A program made the position numbers and the translations under genes. The notes beneath the pieces were generated by a model. The model was not told the origin of the DNA. It was given only the letters and a program-made list of their open reading frames with translations, and made no database searches. Positions 9,414 to 18,111 of a stretch of DNA of 64,000 nucleotides are shown here, one piece after another; within the stretch, counting starts at the first letter, position 1, and each line of letters begins with the position of its first letter. This DNA is from an uncultured Lachnospiraceae bacterium. Its GTDB lineage: Bacteria > Bacillota > Clostridia > Lachnospirales > Lachnospiraceae. The stretch covers positions 27,369 through 91,368 of the forward strand of contig CACZLA010000002.1 in NCBI GenBank assembly GCA_902781895.1, in the 5' to 3' direction.

Positions 9414-9553
9414 AAAAACGGCGTACAAAAGTACCGTACTAAAAAGTACTTGGATAGTATATTACAAACATTTTCTATTTGCAACCTCTTTTTTCATAAA
9501 ATTTTCATTTTTTTGAAAATTTGGGGATTTCGTACAAATACTACGCCGTTTTT
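9414..9553. repeat. 12 bp inverted repeat flanking the tRNA-Lys promoter region
   Basis: AAAAACGGCGTA (9414-9425) is the exact reverse complement of TACGCCGTTTTT (9542-9553). The 116 bp between them contains the tRNA promoter and an inner GTACCGTACTAAAAAGTAC motif. The left arm touches the mature 5' end of the tRNA. The arms may fold together in transcripts reading through from ldh. Confidence 0.5.
9456..9484 (-). promoter_or_regulatory. Promoter for tRNA-Lys
   Basis: On the minus strand TTGCAA, 17 nt, TATACT. The -10 box lies 45 nt before the mature tRNA 5' end. Confidence 0.75.
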
Positions 9554-9592
9554 ATGCAATTTATCGCCATTTTATTACTGTTTTAAGGCAGA

Positions 9593-10582
9593 TCAGTCGT
9601 CCTCAGAGTAGCTTATCTGCTCCTCTGCTATCACATCTGCCATGGCTTCATTATATATTTCCTTCAGAGAACCGGCGGATTCCTGAAGTCTTATCAGTTC
9701 CTCAACGGAAAGTTTTATCGGAACTATGGCCTCTATTCCGTCTTTTCCCACTATTGCCGGCATAGATAATGTGGCTCCTTCTATACCGAAATCACCATGA
9801 AGAGTTACCGATACGGGAAGTATGGTTTCCTCATCTCTGATGATGGCTTCACAGATTCTTTTTACTGACATCGCTATTCCATAGTAGGTTGCCTGCTTTT
9901 TTTCAATTATCTCATAAGCGCTGTTCTTTACACTTTCAGCTATCTCAAGCATAGATTCTCTGTGAGTATAATGACCTCTCATTTCGCAGAAATCGTTAAG
10001 CGGAACGCCTGATACATTTGCACTGCTCCAGGCAACGATCTCACTATCTCCATGTTCACCGATGATAAATGCATGGATAGTTCTGCTGTCTATACCCAGA
10101 TGCTCGCTGAGAAGGTATTTCAGTCTTGCCGTATCAAGAACCGTTCCTGATCCGATAACCCTTGACTCAGGGAATCCCGTCAGCTTTTGTGCAACTGCCG
10201 TAAGTATATCTACAGGATTTGCTACTATTAAAAGTATTCCTTCAAACCCACTTTCCTTTATCTGCGGCATAATGGATTTAAAAATACTTACATTCTTTTT
10301 CACAAGATCCAGCCTGGTTTCTCCGGGCTTCTGTGCTGCACCTGCACTTACTATTACTATAGCTGCATCCGAAAGATCACTGTAATCTCCGGCATAGATA
10401 TCCATAGGCTTGGCAAATGAAATACCATGACTTATATCAAGAGCCTCACCTTCAGCCTTCTCTTTATTTGCATCTATAAGTACCATTTCCCTGAAAAGGC
10501 CGCTCTGCATTATGGCAAAGCATGAGGCTGATCCCACAAATCCGCATCCTATCATTGCTACCTTTGACTGATTAATCTTCAT
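9593..10582 (-). CDS. ldh: L-lactate dehydrogenase
   Basis: A 329-residue NAD-dependent 2-hydroxyacid dehydrogenase of the LDH/MDH family. The Rossmann loop GCGFVGSA is at residues 12-19. The substrate loop reads AGAAQKPGETRLDL; glutamine at the specificity position indicates lactate, where malate enzymes have arginine. The catalytic histidine is in GEHGDSE (near residue 178), and TRLDL holds an active-site arginine. It converts pyruvate and NADH to lactate at the end of glycolysis. AGAAAGGA precedes the ATG. It follows the alcohol dehydrogenase by 57 nt on the same strand, a plausible fermentation operon, although a REP-like hairpin lies between them. Confidence 0.93.
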   Translation of the reverse strand: MKINQSKVAMIGCGFVGSASCFAIMQSGLFREMVLIDANKEKAEGEALDISHGISFAKPMDIYAGDYSDLSDAAIVIVSAGAAQKPGETRLDLVKKNVSIFKSIMPQIKESGFEGILLIVANPVDILTAVAQKLTGFPESRVIGSGTVLDTARLKYLLSEHLGIDSRTIHAFIIGEHGDSEIVAWSSANVSGVPLNDFCEMRGHYTHRESMLEIAESVKNSAYEIIEKKQATYYGIAMSVKRICEAIIRDEETILPVSVTLHGDFGIEGATLSMPAIVGKDGIEAIVPIKLSVEELIRLQESAGSLKEIYNEAMADVIAEEQISYSEDD

Positions 10583-10610
10583 ATTATTATATATCCTTTC
10601 TGTAAAATAG

Positions 10611-10632
10611 ATTCTTGAGCTACGCTCAGAAT
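10611..10632. repeat. REP-like hairpin between adh and ldh
   Basis: ATTCTTGAGC, TAC, GCTCAGAAT form a stem with one bulge, followed by GACAC. Sequences of the type ATTCT-GAGC...GCTC-AGAATGAC recur as small intergenic repeats in gut anaerobe genomes (from memory). Only one copy is seen here. Confidence 0.4.
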
Positions 10633-10639
10633 GACACTT

Positions 10640-11830
10640 CTATGACACAATACTTTCCAGCACTTCTCTGTCCACATGATATGGGACCTTATTTATTCTG
10701 GCCGGTTCTCTCAGAATATCCTTTATGGAATTCTCTACTATGATTCCATATTCTATCTCGCTGATACCGCGTATATCGCAGGTTGCCCCGAGAAACCTTT
10801 TAAATTCATTTATATCGGAAAAATCCATGGCTCTGAGAAGTGTATCCCGGGTCTTCTCATCTGCGTGTCCCAAAAATCCCGGTTGAAATATACCCGTTGC
10901 CGGTCCATGTGCAATATGGGCCTGATAGGTAAGACGATAGCTGAGTGCATGAGGAAGGGATGTGCCTGTTATAGCTATGGCCTTTCCGGCAATGTTAGAA
11001 GCCGTCAGCATATCTCCGAGTATCTTAAGATCCGTTACCTGATCGGCAGCCGCCTTATCAGGATCACTGGTACGCCTTACGTAATCCGATACATTTCCTA
11101 TGTGCTCGTCCTTCGTATATCCGACCTTTCTTTTTCCCAGCATAACATCCTTTGCCCTGCTCCAAAGACGAAGTCCCTGCAATACAAGATTTTTGCTTTC
11201 CGAAGTAGCATTTGTATTGATATAGCTTTCGATCAAATGAGACATGGCATCTATTCCGGTATTTCTGATAATCTCATAAGGCGCATACATCAGATACCTG
11301 GGATCCAGAAGTGCCAGCTTCGGATAAACCTTATGCGGCAGACTCTTCTTGGTCTGAAGATCATTTCTCGTAAGGACAGAAACACCTGTTACCTCGGAAC
11401 CTGTTCCACAGGTTGTCGGGATTGCAATTACAGGATAGGAAAGGGTATGGCCGTTTTCATCAACCTGATTTCTCGACGGTTTCTCGTAGAGGAAATCAGC
11501 CCCCTTATCACTATGAAACAGCAGGATCGCCACCGCCTTTGCAGCATCCATCGGAGAACCTCCGCCAAGTCCGATGCACATATCCGCACCCTTGCTGACT
11601 CCCAGATCTCTTGCCGCAAGTATGGTCTCCACCGAAGGATTCTCTTCAACCTTGTCAAATATTATATATTCCGTTTCCGTATCCTGAAATACCTTCTCAA
11701 GCTCCATCAAAGAACCGTTCTTTTTTGCCGAATATTTACCTGTCAGGATCAGGGCACGCCTTCCGAGACGTGCTATATCATGGGCATGATTACGGACTGC
11801 ATATTCTTCATTTATTATTTTCGTATACAT
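10640..11830 (-). CDS. Iron-containing alcohol dehydrogenase family protein
   Basis: A 396-residue group III dehydrogenase. The cofactor loop GGGSPMDAAK is near residue 89, preceded by the typical ENPSVETI pattern. PTTCGTGSEVT follows. Metal ligands are expected in GIDAMSHLIESYI (D and H), TSLPHALSYRL and HGPATGI. These enzymes oxidise or reduce alcohols, diols or aldehydes with NAD(P). The natural substrate cannot be assigned, and a role in fermentative redox balance alongside ldh is inference. A strong promoter lies at 11874-11902. Confidence 0.88.
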   Translation of the reverse strand: MYTKIINEEYAVRNHAHDIARLGRRALILTGKYSAKKNGSLMELEKVFQDTETEYIIFDKVEENPSVETILAARDLGVSKGADMCIGLGGGSPMDAAKAVAILLFHSDKGADFLYEKPSRNQVDENGHTLSYPVIAIPTTCGTGSEVTGVSVLTRNDLQTKKSLPHKVYPKLALLDPRYLMYAPYEIIRNTGIDAMSHLIESYINTNATSESKNLVLQGLRLWSRAKDVMLGKRKVGYTKDEHIGNVSDYVRRTSDPDKAAADQVTDLKILGDMLTASNIAGKAIAITGTSLPHALSYRLTYQAHIAHGPATGIFQPGFLGHADEKTRDTLLRAMDFSDINEFKRFLGATCDIRGISEIEYGIIVENSIKDILREPARINKVPYHVDREVLESIVS

Positions 11831-11873
11831 TTTTCGTACCTGACAATATTTTTATTTTTTTTATAGTGATTTT

Positions 11874-11902
11874 ATTATAACATCCATTGTTTCTTATAAC
11901 AA
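11874..11902 (-). promoter_or_regulatory. Promoter for the alcohol dehydrogenase gene
   Basis: On the minus strand TTGTTA, 17 nt, TATAAT, ending 44 nt before the start codon. It lies in the 167 bp gap shared with the divergent PrsW gene. Confidence 0.65.
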
Positions 11903-11997
11903 ACAATAAACTCAGATACCATTTGCCGAAAAACTAAAAATGGTGTATCCTTGACGTTGGATATAAACATAGAACTTTTTTACTAAGGAGCTATATT

Positions 11998-13377
11998 TTG
12001 AATCATTTTTTACTTGTATTTATTGCGGTCCTGCCGGCGATCGCTCTTATGATCTACATATATCTTCAGGATAATCATGAGAAGGAGCCTATAGGGCTTT
12101 TGATGGCCATATTCGGTCTCGGTATACTCTCATGTCTTCCTACTATGCTTTTTGAGTGGTTATTCTCTTATATGCTGGATGCACTCATTGGAGGACTCAG
12201 TACCAATCTGTACTGGTTTATATATGCCATGATAGGTGTTGCTATCGTTGAGGAGTTTTTCAAATTCCTCGCAGCATACCTGCTTACCTGGAGGAACCGG
12301 CACTTTAATTACAAATTCGACGGTATAGTTTACTGTCTGTTTGCTTCCATGGGATTTGCCGCTACAGAAAATATAATGTATCTGGTTGTGGAAAATATGA
12401 CAACCGGAGATTCTCAAGATGTTTTGAATCTCGGAATCCAGAGGGGACTTTTTGCCATACCTCTTCATGCTATGTGCGCCATTTTCATGGGATATTTTTA
12501 TGGAAATGCCAAATATGCAAAATCATATGGAAACAGATCCAAATGCAGACAAAACATACTGCTGGGTCTGCTTATAGCAAGTCTGCTTCACGGATTCTAC
12601 GATTTCTGTCTGTTTACCGGAAATCCGACTCTTTACTATGTATTCCTTGCTTTTGTTATTCTTGCTGATATTGCTACTATTGTTCATATACATTTTGCAA
12701 AGAAAAACAATCAGCAGATGTATATCGCTCCGGAATATCAAAACTACTGGATAGGTCCTGCCGCGAATCCGTACCAGCCTTTCGGCGGTCAGCAGGCACC
12801 TGTTTACGGAGGTTATAATTTCGGCGGATCCACCGGGGATATGTCACAGCCTCAGTTTAGTCCTGCTATGCAGGCAGCACCACAGACACGGTATATGCCT
12901 CAGTCTCCGACAGGGGGGCAGCAACGATATATGCCACAAGCTATGGCAGGAATGCAGCAGCAATACACGCCTCAGGGTCAGGCAGGGATACAGCAACAAT
13001 ACATGTCTCAAACACCGACAGGATCTCAACCGCAATATGCGCCTCAATCTCCGGCAACGGCGCAGTCACCATATACTCCCCAAACTACGGCGGATTCGCA
13101 GTATGGTACTACTCCTGCTCAGGTTGATTCACAGTTTGCACCGCAGCTTCAGTTTTCTGATCCAAATGTTTCACAGGGAACAGGTACTACAGAGGTTCCT
13201 CAACAGTCTACCGGAAGTAAAGCAACGGGTACAGATATATACGGACGCCCTCAGACAGCAATCATTCCGCCACAAAACTTCCGTAATCAGATGGTCAGAT
13301 GTCCTAACTGTGGATGTGCAAACAGATTTAATGCATTTTATTGTTCAGAGTGCGGATCATCTCTTCATCAGTTTTAA
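11998..13377 (+). CDS. PrsW-family intramembrane glutamic protease with Q-rich tail and C-terminal zinc ribbon
   Basis: A 459-residue protein. Residues 1-235 form a polytopic PrsW/CPBP-like domain with the four expected motifs: VEEFFKF (EE pair), FAATENI (ExxN), PLHAMCA and LLHGFYD histidines. Bacillus PrsW cleaves the anti-sigma factor RsiW within the membrane; no sigma/anti-sigma pair is seen here. Residues ~240-420 are a low-complexity P/Q/T linker with repeats of the form GxQQQYxPQ. The last 28 residues are a zinc ribbon (CPNCGCANRFNAFYCSECG). The start is TTG, with AAGGAG 7 nt upstream. The extra linker and ribbon are absent from classic PrsW. Confidence 0.82.
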   Translation: MNHFLLVFIAVLPAIALMIYIYLQDNHEKEPIGLLMAIFGLGILSCLPTMLFEWLFSYMLDALIGGLSTNLYWFIYAMIGVAIVEEFFKFLAAYLLTWRNRHFNYKFDGIVYCLFASMGFAATENIMYLVVENMTTGDSQDVLNLGIQRGLFAIPLHAMCAIFMGYFYGNAKYAKSYGNRSKCRQNILLGLLIASLLHGFYDFCLFTGNPTLYYVFLAFVILADIATIVHIHFAKKNNQQMYIAPEYQNYWIGPAANPYQPFGGQQAPVYGGYNFGGSTGDMSQPQFSPAMQAAPQTRYMPQSPTGGQQRYMPQAMAGMQQQYTPQGQAGIQQQYMSQTPTGSQPQYAPQSPATAQSPYTPQTTADSQYGTTPAQVDSQFAPQLQFSDPNVSQGTGTTEVPQQSTGSKATGTDIYGRPQTAIIPPQNFRNQMVRCPNCGCANRFNAFYCSECGSSLHQF

Positions 13378-13384
13378 GAATATT

Positions 13385-13419
13385 AAAAGAGCAGTAATCG
13401 TAAAGACTACTGCTCTTTT
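13385..13419. terminator. Bidirectional rho-independent terminator
   Basis: AAAAGAGCAGTA (13385-13396) and TACTGCTCTTTT (13408-13419) form a perfect 12 bp stem with A/U tracts on both sides. It separates the PrsW gene from the convergent tRNA-Arg. Confidence 0.85.
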
Positions 13420-13421
13420 TG

Positions 13422-13495
13422 CGTCCCCGAGGGGATTCGAACCTCCGACCTACCGCTTAGGAGGCGGTCGCTCTATCCAGCTGAGCTACGAGGAC
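13422..13495 (-). tRNA. tRNA-Arg (anticodon CCU)
   Basis: A 74 nt cloverleaf from GTCCTCG at 13495 to its partner CGGGGAC. The anticodon stem ACCGC/GCGGT surrounds loop CTCCTAA (anticodon CCT), the T-arm has GTTCGAATC, and the discriminator is G. CCA is not encoded. Confidence 0.95.
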
Positions 13496-13515
13496 TTATA
13501 ACAATTGCAAGGCAT

Positions 13516-13544
13516 ATTTTACTTTATATTTATCAAATGGTCAA
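13516..13544 (-). promoter_or_regulatory. Promoter for tRNA-Arg
   Basis: On the minus strand TTGACC, 17 nt, TAAAAT, with the -10 box 20 nt before the mature tRNA. Confidence 0.7.
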
Positions 13545-13652
13545 GTGTGATTCCTTCAGATATTTATATATATTTCTTCATATTTTATGTTTATTTTTTT
13601 GCTTTCACTTTCATTATTCTGTGATTGGATGTATAGTACTATTATATTGTAA

Positions 13653-13697
13653 GGGTGTCAAAAGTATCATTTGATATCATATGAAATATGTACGGAT
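13653..13697 (+). repeat. Degenerate copy of the GGTGTCAAAAG dispersed element
   Basis: GGGTGTCAAAAGTATC... and the following ...CATATGA..TA.GGAT match, with scattered changes, the left end of the element at 19670. Here it fills most of the leader of the hypothetical gene at 13722. The rest of the 13545-13652 gap shows only AT-rich sequence. Confidence 0.5.
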
Positions 13698-13721
13698 ATG
13701 AAACCAACAAAGGAGAACATG

Positions 13722-14228
13722 ATGTCAGAGTCAAAGATAAACCGGAAATTTTATGAAGCAATCATTAACTTTTCCAATAATAAGGAAGCCAGGGATTATT
13801 ACTATGAGGTTATGAATTCCAAAACCGGCAAAACAAATAAAAAAGGAAAAGAGGAAACTGTCAGAGATCAGGTACTCAGAATATATTCCTTGCTTTTTTG
13901 CGAAGATACAGGTATAGAGCCCGGCGATTATGCCGAGGTAGATGATGTTGCCAACACCGCTGACAGACTTTATATAGGATCTGTAGGATACGATTCAAAA
14001 CACTGGTATCGTATGAAACACAATTTCCATGTAATTGATGAAGATAATTATGACAGATTTGCAGCGCTGGTAATTGCCGATCTTCATTCCGGCGAACTCC
14101 ATGAAGCAGCTGTAAATGATGGGAATATGCTGATCGTCGGGGAAGCTGATCCTCTTCATATGACAGTTGAACATAGAAAGAATCAACATCAATCCGTTGT
14201 ATCTCTTTCCGGAGGAGATGATTTATGA
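13722..14228 (+). CDS. Unrecognised protein cotranscribed with a response regulator
   Basis: I do not recognise this 168-residue protein. It is soluble, with no signal peptide or TM helix. The N-terminal half is charged (KINRKFYEAIINFSNNKEARDYYYEVM, split here as a helical stretch) and the middle is acidic (EDTGIEPGDYAEVDD). The open frame extends upstream to 13671, but AGGAG at 13711-13715 sits inside that extension and best serves the ATG at 13722. Its stop overlaps the response regulator start by 4 bp (ATGA), which implies translational coupling. A partner or signal protein for the regulator is possible; no kinase domain is visible. Confidence 0.6.
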   Translation: MSESKINRKFYEAIINFSNNKEARDYYYEVMNSKTGKTNKKGKEETVRDQVLRIYSLLFCEDTGIEPGDYAEVDDVANTADRLYIGSVGYDSKHWYRMKHNFHVIDEDNYDRFAALVIADLHSGELHEAAVNDGNMLIVGEADPLHMTVEHRKNQHQSVVSLSGGDDL

Positions 14229-15031
14229 AAATAATAGCAGTAGATGACAATAAAAAAGATCTGAAAATCATATCAGATATAGTTAAGGATATTCTTCCTG
14301 ATTCTGAATATGATGCATTTGAGGATCCCCTCTCTGCTCTCGCTCTTGCCAGAGAGAAAGAGATCGACATTGCCATTCTTGATATAAAAATGCCCGAGCT
14401 TGACGGTATAGAGCTTGGACGCTTTTTAAAGGAGCTCAATCCATTTATAAATATCATTTTTCTTACTTCTCACAAGGATTATGGATTTGAAGCTATGGAA
14501 ATGCATGCAAGTGGATATATGATCAAGCCTGCAACAAAAGATAAGTTAAATGAAGAACTGGCAGAGCTTAGATACGCAGAAAAATATAATTCTCACAAGA
14601 GAGTATTTGTGCAAACCTTCGGAAACTTTGAAATATTTGTTGACGGTAAGCCTGTTGATTTTAAATATAAGCGAACAAAAGAAATGGTTGCCATATTGGT
14701 TGCCAACAAGGGCGCCCAGACTACAAACGGCGAGATTATTGCTAACATGTGGGAGGATGAAGGAGATCCGGATAAGAAGGTTTCCTATCTCGGTAACATT
14801 CGTCAGGATTTACAGAATACATTCTCCGATCTCAAGCTTGAAGGAATAATCCTGAAGCAGAGAGGAAGTATGGCTATTGCCAAGGACAGGATAGACTGTG
14901 ATCTATATGACTGGCTTGAGAAGAAGGACGCTTCAAAGTACAAATATGCAGGAGACTTTATGAATCAGTACAGCTGGTCGGAGTTTTATCATGCTGATCT
15001 GGATGATGAACTTTACGGTTACGATTTTTAG
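14225..15031 (+). CDS. Response regulator with winged-helix (SARP/OmpR-like) output domain
   Basis: A 268-residue regulator. The receiver domain covers residues 1-120, with acidic pocket VDDN (7-9), phosphoacceptor D53 in ILDIKMPELDG, T/S in FLTSHKD near 82 and K near 103 in MIKP. The C-terminal half, RVFVQTFGNFEIFVDGKPV onward, resembles the winged-helix domain of SARP-type regulators with KRTKEMVAILVANKG, and lacks a BTAD repeat domain. It probably binds DNA. There is no adjacent histidine kinase; the kinase-like gene at 21831 is 7 kb away and lacks a phosphorylatable histidine. Confidence 0.82.
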   Translation: MKIIAVDDNKKDLKIISDIVKDILPDSEYDAFEDPLSALALAREKEIDIAILDIKMPELDGIELGRFLKELNPFINIIFLTSHKDYGFEAMEMHASGYMIKPATKDKLNEELAELRYAEKYNSHKRVFVQTFGNFEIFVDGKPVDFKYKRTKEMVAILVANKGAQTTNGEIIANMWEDEGDPDKKVSYLGNIRQDLQNTFSDLKLEGIILKQRGSMAIAKDRIDCDLYDWLEKKDASKYKYAGDFMNQYSWSEFYHADLDDELYGYDF

Positions 15032-15082
15032 GTATTCTGTTTTTGATAAAAGTTTATATTTCTGATAATTACAAATACATAA

Positions 15083-15114
15083 AAAAGACGGAACAGTTCG
15101 AGGTTCCGTCTTTT
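15083..15114. terminator. Bidirectional terminator
   Basis: AAAAGACGGAAC (15083-15094) and GTTCCGTCTTTT (15103-15114) form a perfect 12 bp stem between the response regulator and the convergent serS. Confidence 0.88.
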
Positions 15115-15165
15115 CATTTATATCTTATTTTTAGAAAATTTATGATATGGGTATCAAATGTATTC

Positions 15166-16455
15166 TTATGCCTGCGGCTTGATGATTTCTTTACCACCCA
15201 TATAAGGTCTGAGTACCTCAGGGATATTAACAGAACCATCTTCGTTCAGATTATTCTCGAGGAATGCTATAAGCATACGAGGTGGTGCTACTACTGTATT
15301 ATTAAGTGTATGTGCAAGATACTTATTTCCATCCTCGTCCTTTACTCTGATCTTAAGACGTCTTGCCTGTGCATCTCCGAGATTTGAGCAGCTTCCAACC
15401 TCGAAATATTTCTTCTGTCTTGGTGACCATGCTTCTACATCGCAGGATTTTACCTTCAGATCAGCAAGATCTCCGGAACAGCACTCAAGAGTTCTTACAG
15501 GAATATCAAGGCTTCTGAAAAGCTCTACCGTATAGCTCCACATCTTGTTGTACCAGTCCATTGACTCCTCAGGCTTACAGATAACGATCATCTCCTGCTT
15601 CTCAAACTGATGAATTCTGTAGACACCTCTCTCCTCTATACCATGAGCACCCTTCTCTTTTCTGAAGCAAGGTGAATAACTGGTAAATGTAAGAGGAAGC
15701 TTCTCCTCATCAACCATCTTATTGATAAATCTTCCGATCATTGAATGCTCACTTGTACCGATAAGATACAGATCCTCACCCTCGATCTTGTACATCATTG
15801 ATTCCATTTCATCGAAACTCATTACACCTGTAACCACATCGCTTCTGATCATGTATGGTGGAATAACATAGGTAAATCCCTTATCGATCATAAAATCTCT
15901 GGCATATGTTAGTACAGCACTGTGGAGTCTTGCCACATCACCTATAAGGTAATAGAAACCATTTCCGGCAACCTCTCTTGCTGAATCAAGATCAATACCT
16001 CCAAGCTTCTCAATAATATCTGTATGATAAGGAACTTCAAAGTCTGGAACAACCGGCTCACCGAATTTTTCAAGCTCCACATTCTCACTGTCATCCTTAC
16101 CGATAGGAACACTGTCATCAATGATGTTTGGTATACGCATCATTATAGCTTTGATCTTATCTTCAACCTCAGGAGCTCTGTCCTCAAGCTCCTTAAGACG
16201 TGCTGCTGACTCGGCAACCTTTTTCTTTACCTCTTCAGCCTCATCCTTTTTGCCCTGCGCCATAAGTGCACCGATCTGCTTGGAAATCTTATTCTTTTCT
16301 GCACGGATAGCATCAGCTTCAGCCTGACTTTCTCTTCTTTCCTTATCAAGCTCTATAACCTCATCAACTAAAGGAAGCTTAACATCCTGGAATTTCTTTT
16401 TTATATTCTCTTTTACTGTATCAGGATTTTCTCTGAGAAATTTAATGTCTAACAT
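15166..16455 (-). CDS. serS: Seryl-tRNA synthetase
   Basis: A 429-residue class II synthetase charging tRNA-Ser. Residues 1-110 form the antiparallel coiled-coil tRNA-binding arm (ERRESQAEADAIRAEKNKISKQIG region). The catalytic core shows GTSEHSM, motif 2 in SPCFRKEKGAHG (ATP-binding arginine), and motif 3 near LAHTLNNTVVAPPRMLIAFLE. Length is normal. The 75 nt upstream gap is too short for a T-box and shows none. It is the last gene of a parA-parB-DUF4446-serS strand run. Confidence 0.96.
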   Translation of the reverse strand: MLDIKFLRENPDTVKENIKKKFQDVKLPLVDEVIELDKERRESQAEADAIRAEKNKISKQIGALMAQGKKDEAEEVKKKVAESAARLKELEDRAPEVEDKIKAIMMRIPNIIDDSVPIGKDDSENVELEKFGEPVVPDFEVPYHTDIIEKLGGIDLDSAREVAGNGFYYLIGDVARLHSAVLTYARDFMIDKGFTYVIPPYMIRSDVVTGVMSFDEMESMMYKIEGEDLYLIGTSEHSMIGRFINKMVDEEKLPLTFTSYSPCFRKEKGAHGIEERGVYRIHQFEKQEMIVICKPEESMDWYNKMWSYTVELFRSLDIPVRTLECCSGDLADLKVKSCDVEAWSPRQKKYFEVGSCSNLGDAQARRLKIRVKDEDGNKYLAHTLNNTVVAPPRMLIAFLENNLNEDGSVNIPEVLRPYMGGKEIIKPQA

Positions 16456-16530
16456 GATTATCTCCTTTAATCTATATATTTGTTCTTATAAAATTTAATA
16501 CTAAAATATTTATTATTTAAATGATAAATG

Positions 16531-17082
16531 TTATGTCATTGCATCAACTTCATTAGGTTCTTCTACAAGCTTCTCTATTTCTTCATCAACAGTTAATGCT
16601 TTTTTGATTGCTTCCTTTTCCTCACTGGAAAGGGTCAGATAAGAATCACCCTTTATTATTTCTTTTGCGTAGGAAAAGCATCCCTGTTTTGAATGCATTG
16701 ACGTGATTACAAATCCCGAATTATCTGCGTTTAACAGAGCAAGACTGTAACTCAGTTCTCCGGCCATGTTATCAAATGCATCATATTTTACAAGACCCAT
16801 TTTGTTGTAGCAGGTATCCAGATGACCTTTAAATGTTTTATGATCTCTGGAAAATCTTTTTACAAGAGCCTTTATCTTATCCATCTCATCAAATCTGGTT
16901 AACATAATATTTTCAAGATCTTTTGCTGTTTTACCGCTTGTAAGTGTATAATACTTTCTTGTGATCTTTTTCAGCTTATTTAAAGTAACAAGAAGACCAA
17001 TAAACAGAATAATTATAAACACCATCAACAGGATAACAACAATTTCCAGATTTAATCCAAATACTGTAGTTGATAATATCAT
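16531..17082 (-). CDS. DUF4446 family membrane-anchored protein
   Basis: A 183-residue protein with one N-terminal TM helix (about residues 9-34), then a basic coiled segment and the DUF4446 core: MGLVKYDAFDNMAGELSYSLALLNADN, broken here around residues 95-120, then VITSMHSKQGCFSYAKEI. This family is commonly encoded directly after parB in Clostridia, but its function is unknown. The spacing to parB is 11 nt, so the two are surely cotranscribed. A membrane role linked to chromosome segregation is only an association. Confidence 0.82.
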   Translation of the reverse strand: MILSTTVFGLNLEIVVILLMVFIIILFIGLLVTLNKLKKITRKYYTLTSGKTAKDLENIMLTRFDEMDKIKALVKRFSRDHKTFKGHLDTCYNKMGLVKYDAFDNMAGELSYSLALLNADNSGFVITSMHSKQGCFSYAKEIIKGDSYLTLSSEEKEAIKKALTVDEEIEKLVEEPNEVDAMT

Positions 17083-17093
17083 TTATAATCTCC

Positions 17094-18083
17094 TTACTGC
17101 TTAGCTCCGGTACTGATTATGTGTATGATTCTCTCAAGGTCATCAGAAGATACATATTCTATCTCTATCTTACCCTTTTTACCTTTAGATTTTATCTGAA
17201 CTTTTGAACCAAGCACATTCTTCAGATTTTCAGCAACTTCTGCAAGAACTGCTTCTAATGCTTTATTATCTTTTTTCTTGTCAACAGCCTGTCCCTTATC
17301 ATCTATTTCTTTTCCATTCAGGATATTGTTAACTCCTTTAACAAGCTGCTCTGTTTCACGAACACTGAGACCCTCATCAAAAACAGAAAGAGCTGTTTCA
17401 TACTGAACATCTTCATCCTCAATAGCCAGAAGACATCTTGCATGACCAGTTGTTATCATATCATCGATAAGCATTTGCTTAACCTTATCGGAAAGATTTA
17501 AAAGTCTGAGAGCATTTGTAATAGTAGATCTTCCCTTTGATACACGCTCAGCTACATCATCCTGTTTTAAATCATATTCATTAATAAGGCTCTGATAAGC
17601 CAATGCTTCTTCTATAGGATTAAGATCCTCTCTCTGAAGATTCTCAATAAGAGCAACCTCCATACGTTCTTTATCGGAGTACTCCCTGATTATTGCAGGG
17701 ATTTCTTTAAGTCCGGCAAGACGAGCAGCACGCCATCTTCTTTCACCGGCGATAATTTCATAATACTTGCCTTTTTTTGTAACAACTATAGGCTCAATAA
17801 CTCCGTATTTTTTTATAGAATCAGCAAGTTCTGCAAGAGCATCCTCATTAAAATCTCTACGAGGCTGATTTGCATTTGGTTCAATATCGGTAATCTTAAG
17901 CTTAATATCAGCCGGAACTTCTTTTATAACTTCAACCTCTTTAACTACCTCTTTAATAACTTCCTTTTCTTTTACCTGTCCGGAAGCCTTTGATTTTCCC
18001 GAGGTACTCTTCTTTGTTGATTTATCTTCTTCAGTAGGTATGAGCATATTAAGCCCCTTACCTAAACCTCTTTTTGCAGCCAT
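17094..18083 (-). CDS. parB: Chromosome-partitioning protein ParB (Spo0J)
   Basis: ParB binds parS, uses CTP to clamp and slide on DNA, and loads condensin. A roughly 60-residue charged low-complexity N-terminus with KEVIKEVVKEVEVIKEV leads to the ParB core. Box I-type PNANQPRRDF and the CTP/arginine patch GERRWRAARLAG are present, followed by ENLQREDLNPIEEA and the helix-turn-helix around DDVAERVSKGRSTITNALRLL. The last ~70 residues form the dimerisation domain. parS sites lie 1-2 kb away upstream of parA. At 329 residues it is slightly longer than Bacillus Spo0J because of the N-terminal tail. Confidence 0.95.
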   Translation of the reverse strand: MAAKRGLGKGLNMLIPTEEDKSTKKSTSGKSKASGQVKEKEVIKEVVKEVEVIKEVPADIKLKITDIEPNANQPRRDFNEDALAELADSIKKYGVIEPIVVTKKGKYYEIIAGERRWRAARLAGLKEIPAIIREYSDKERMEVALIENLQREDLNPIEEALAYQSLINEYDLKQDDVAERVSKGRSTITNALRLLNLSDKVKQMLIDDMITTGHARCLLAIEDEDVQYETALSVFDEGLSVRETEQLVKGVNNILNGKEIDDKGQAVDKKKDNKALEAVLAEVAENLKNVLGSKVQIKSKGKKGKIEIEYVSSDDLERIIHIISTGAKQ

Positions 18084-18111
18084 TATAACCCTCCGAATAA
18101 TACATTATTAA

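Noticed and set aside
10676-11866. A 396-codon open frame antisense to the alcohol dehydrogenase gene
   Set aside because: The product is cysteine- and arginine-rich with no domain, has no ribosome binding site, and mirrors codon bias of the well-supported gene on the other strand.
16456-16530. T-box riboswitch upstream of serS, considered also for argS
   Set aside because: The serS gap is only 75 nt and the argS gap lacks the AGGGTGG T-box core. Only a dispersed hairpin is present upstream of argS.
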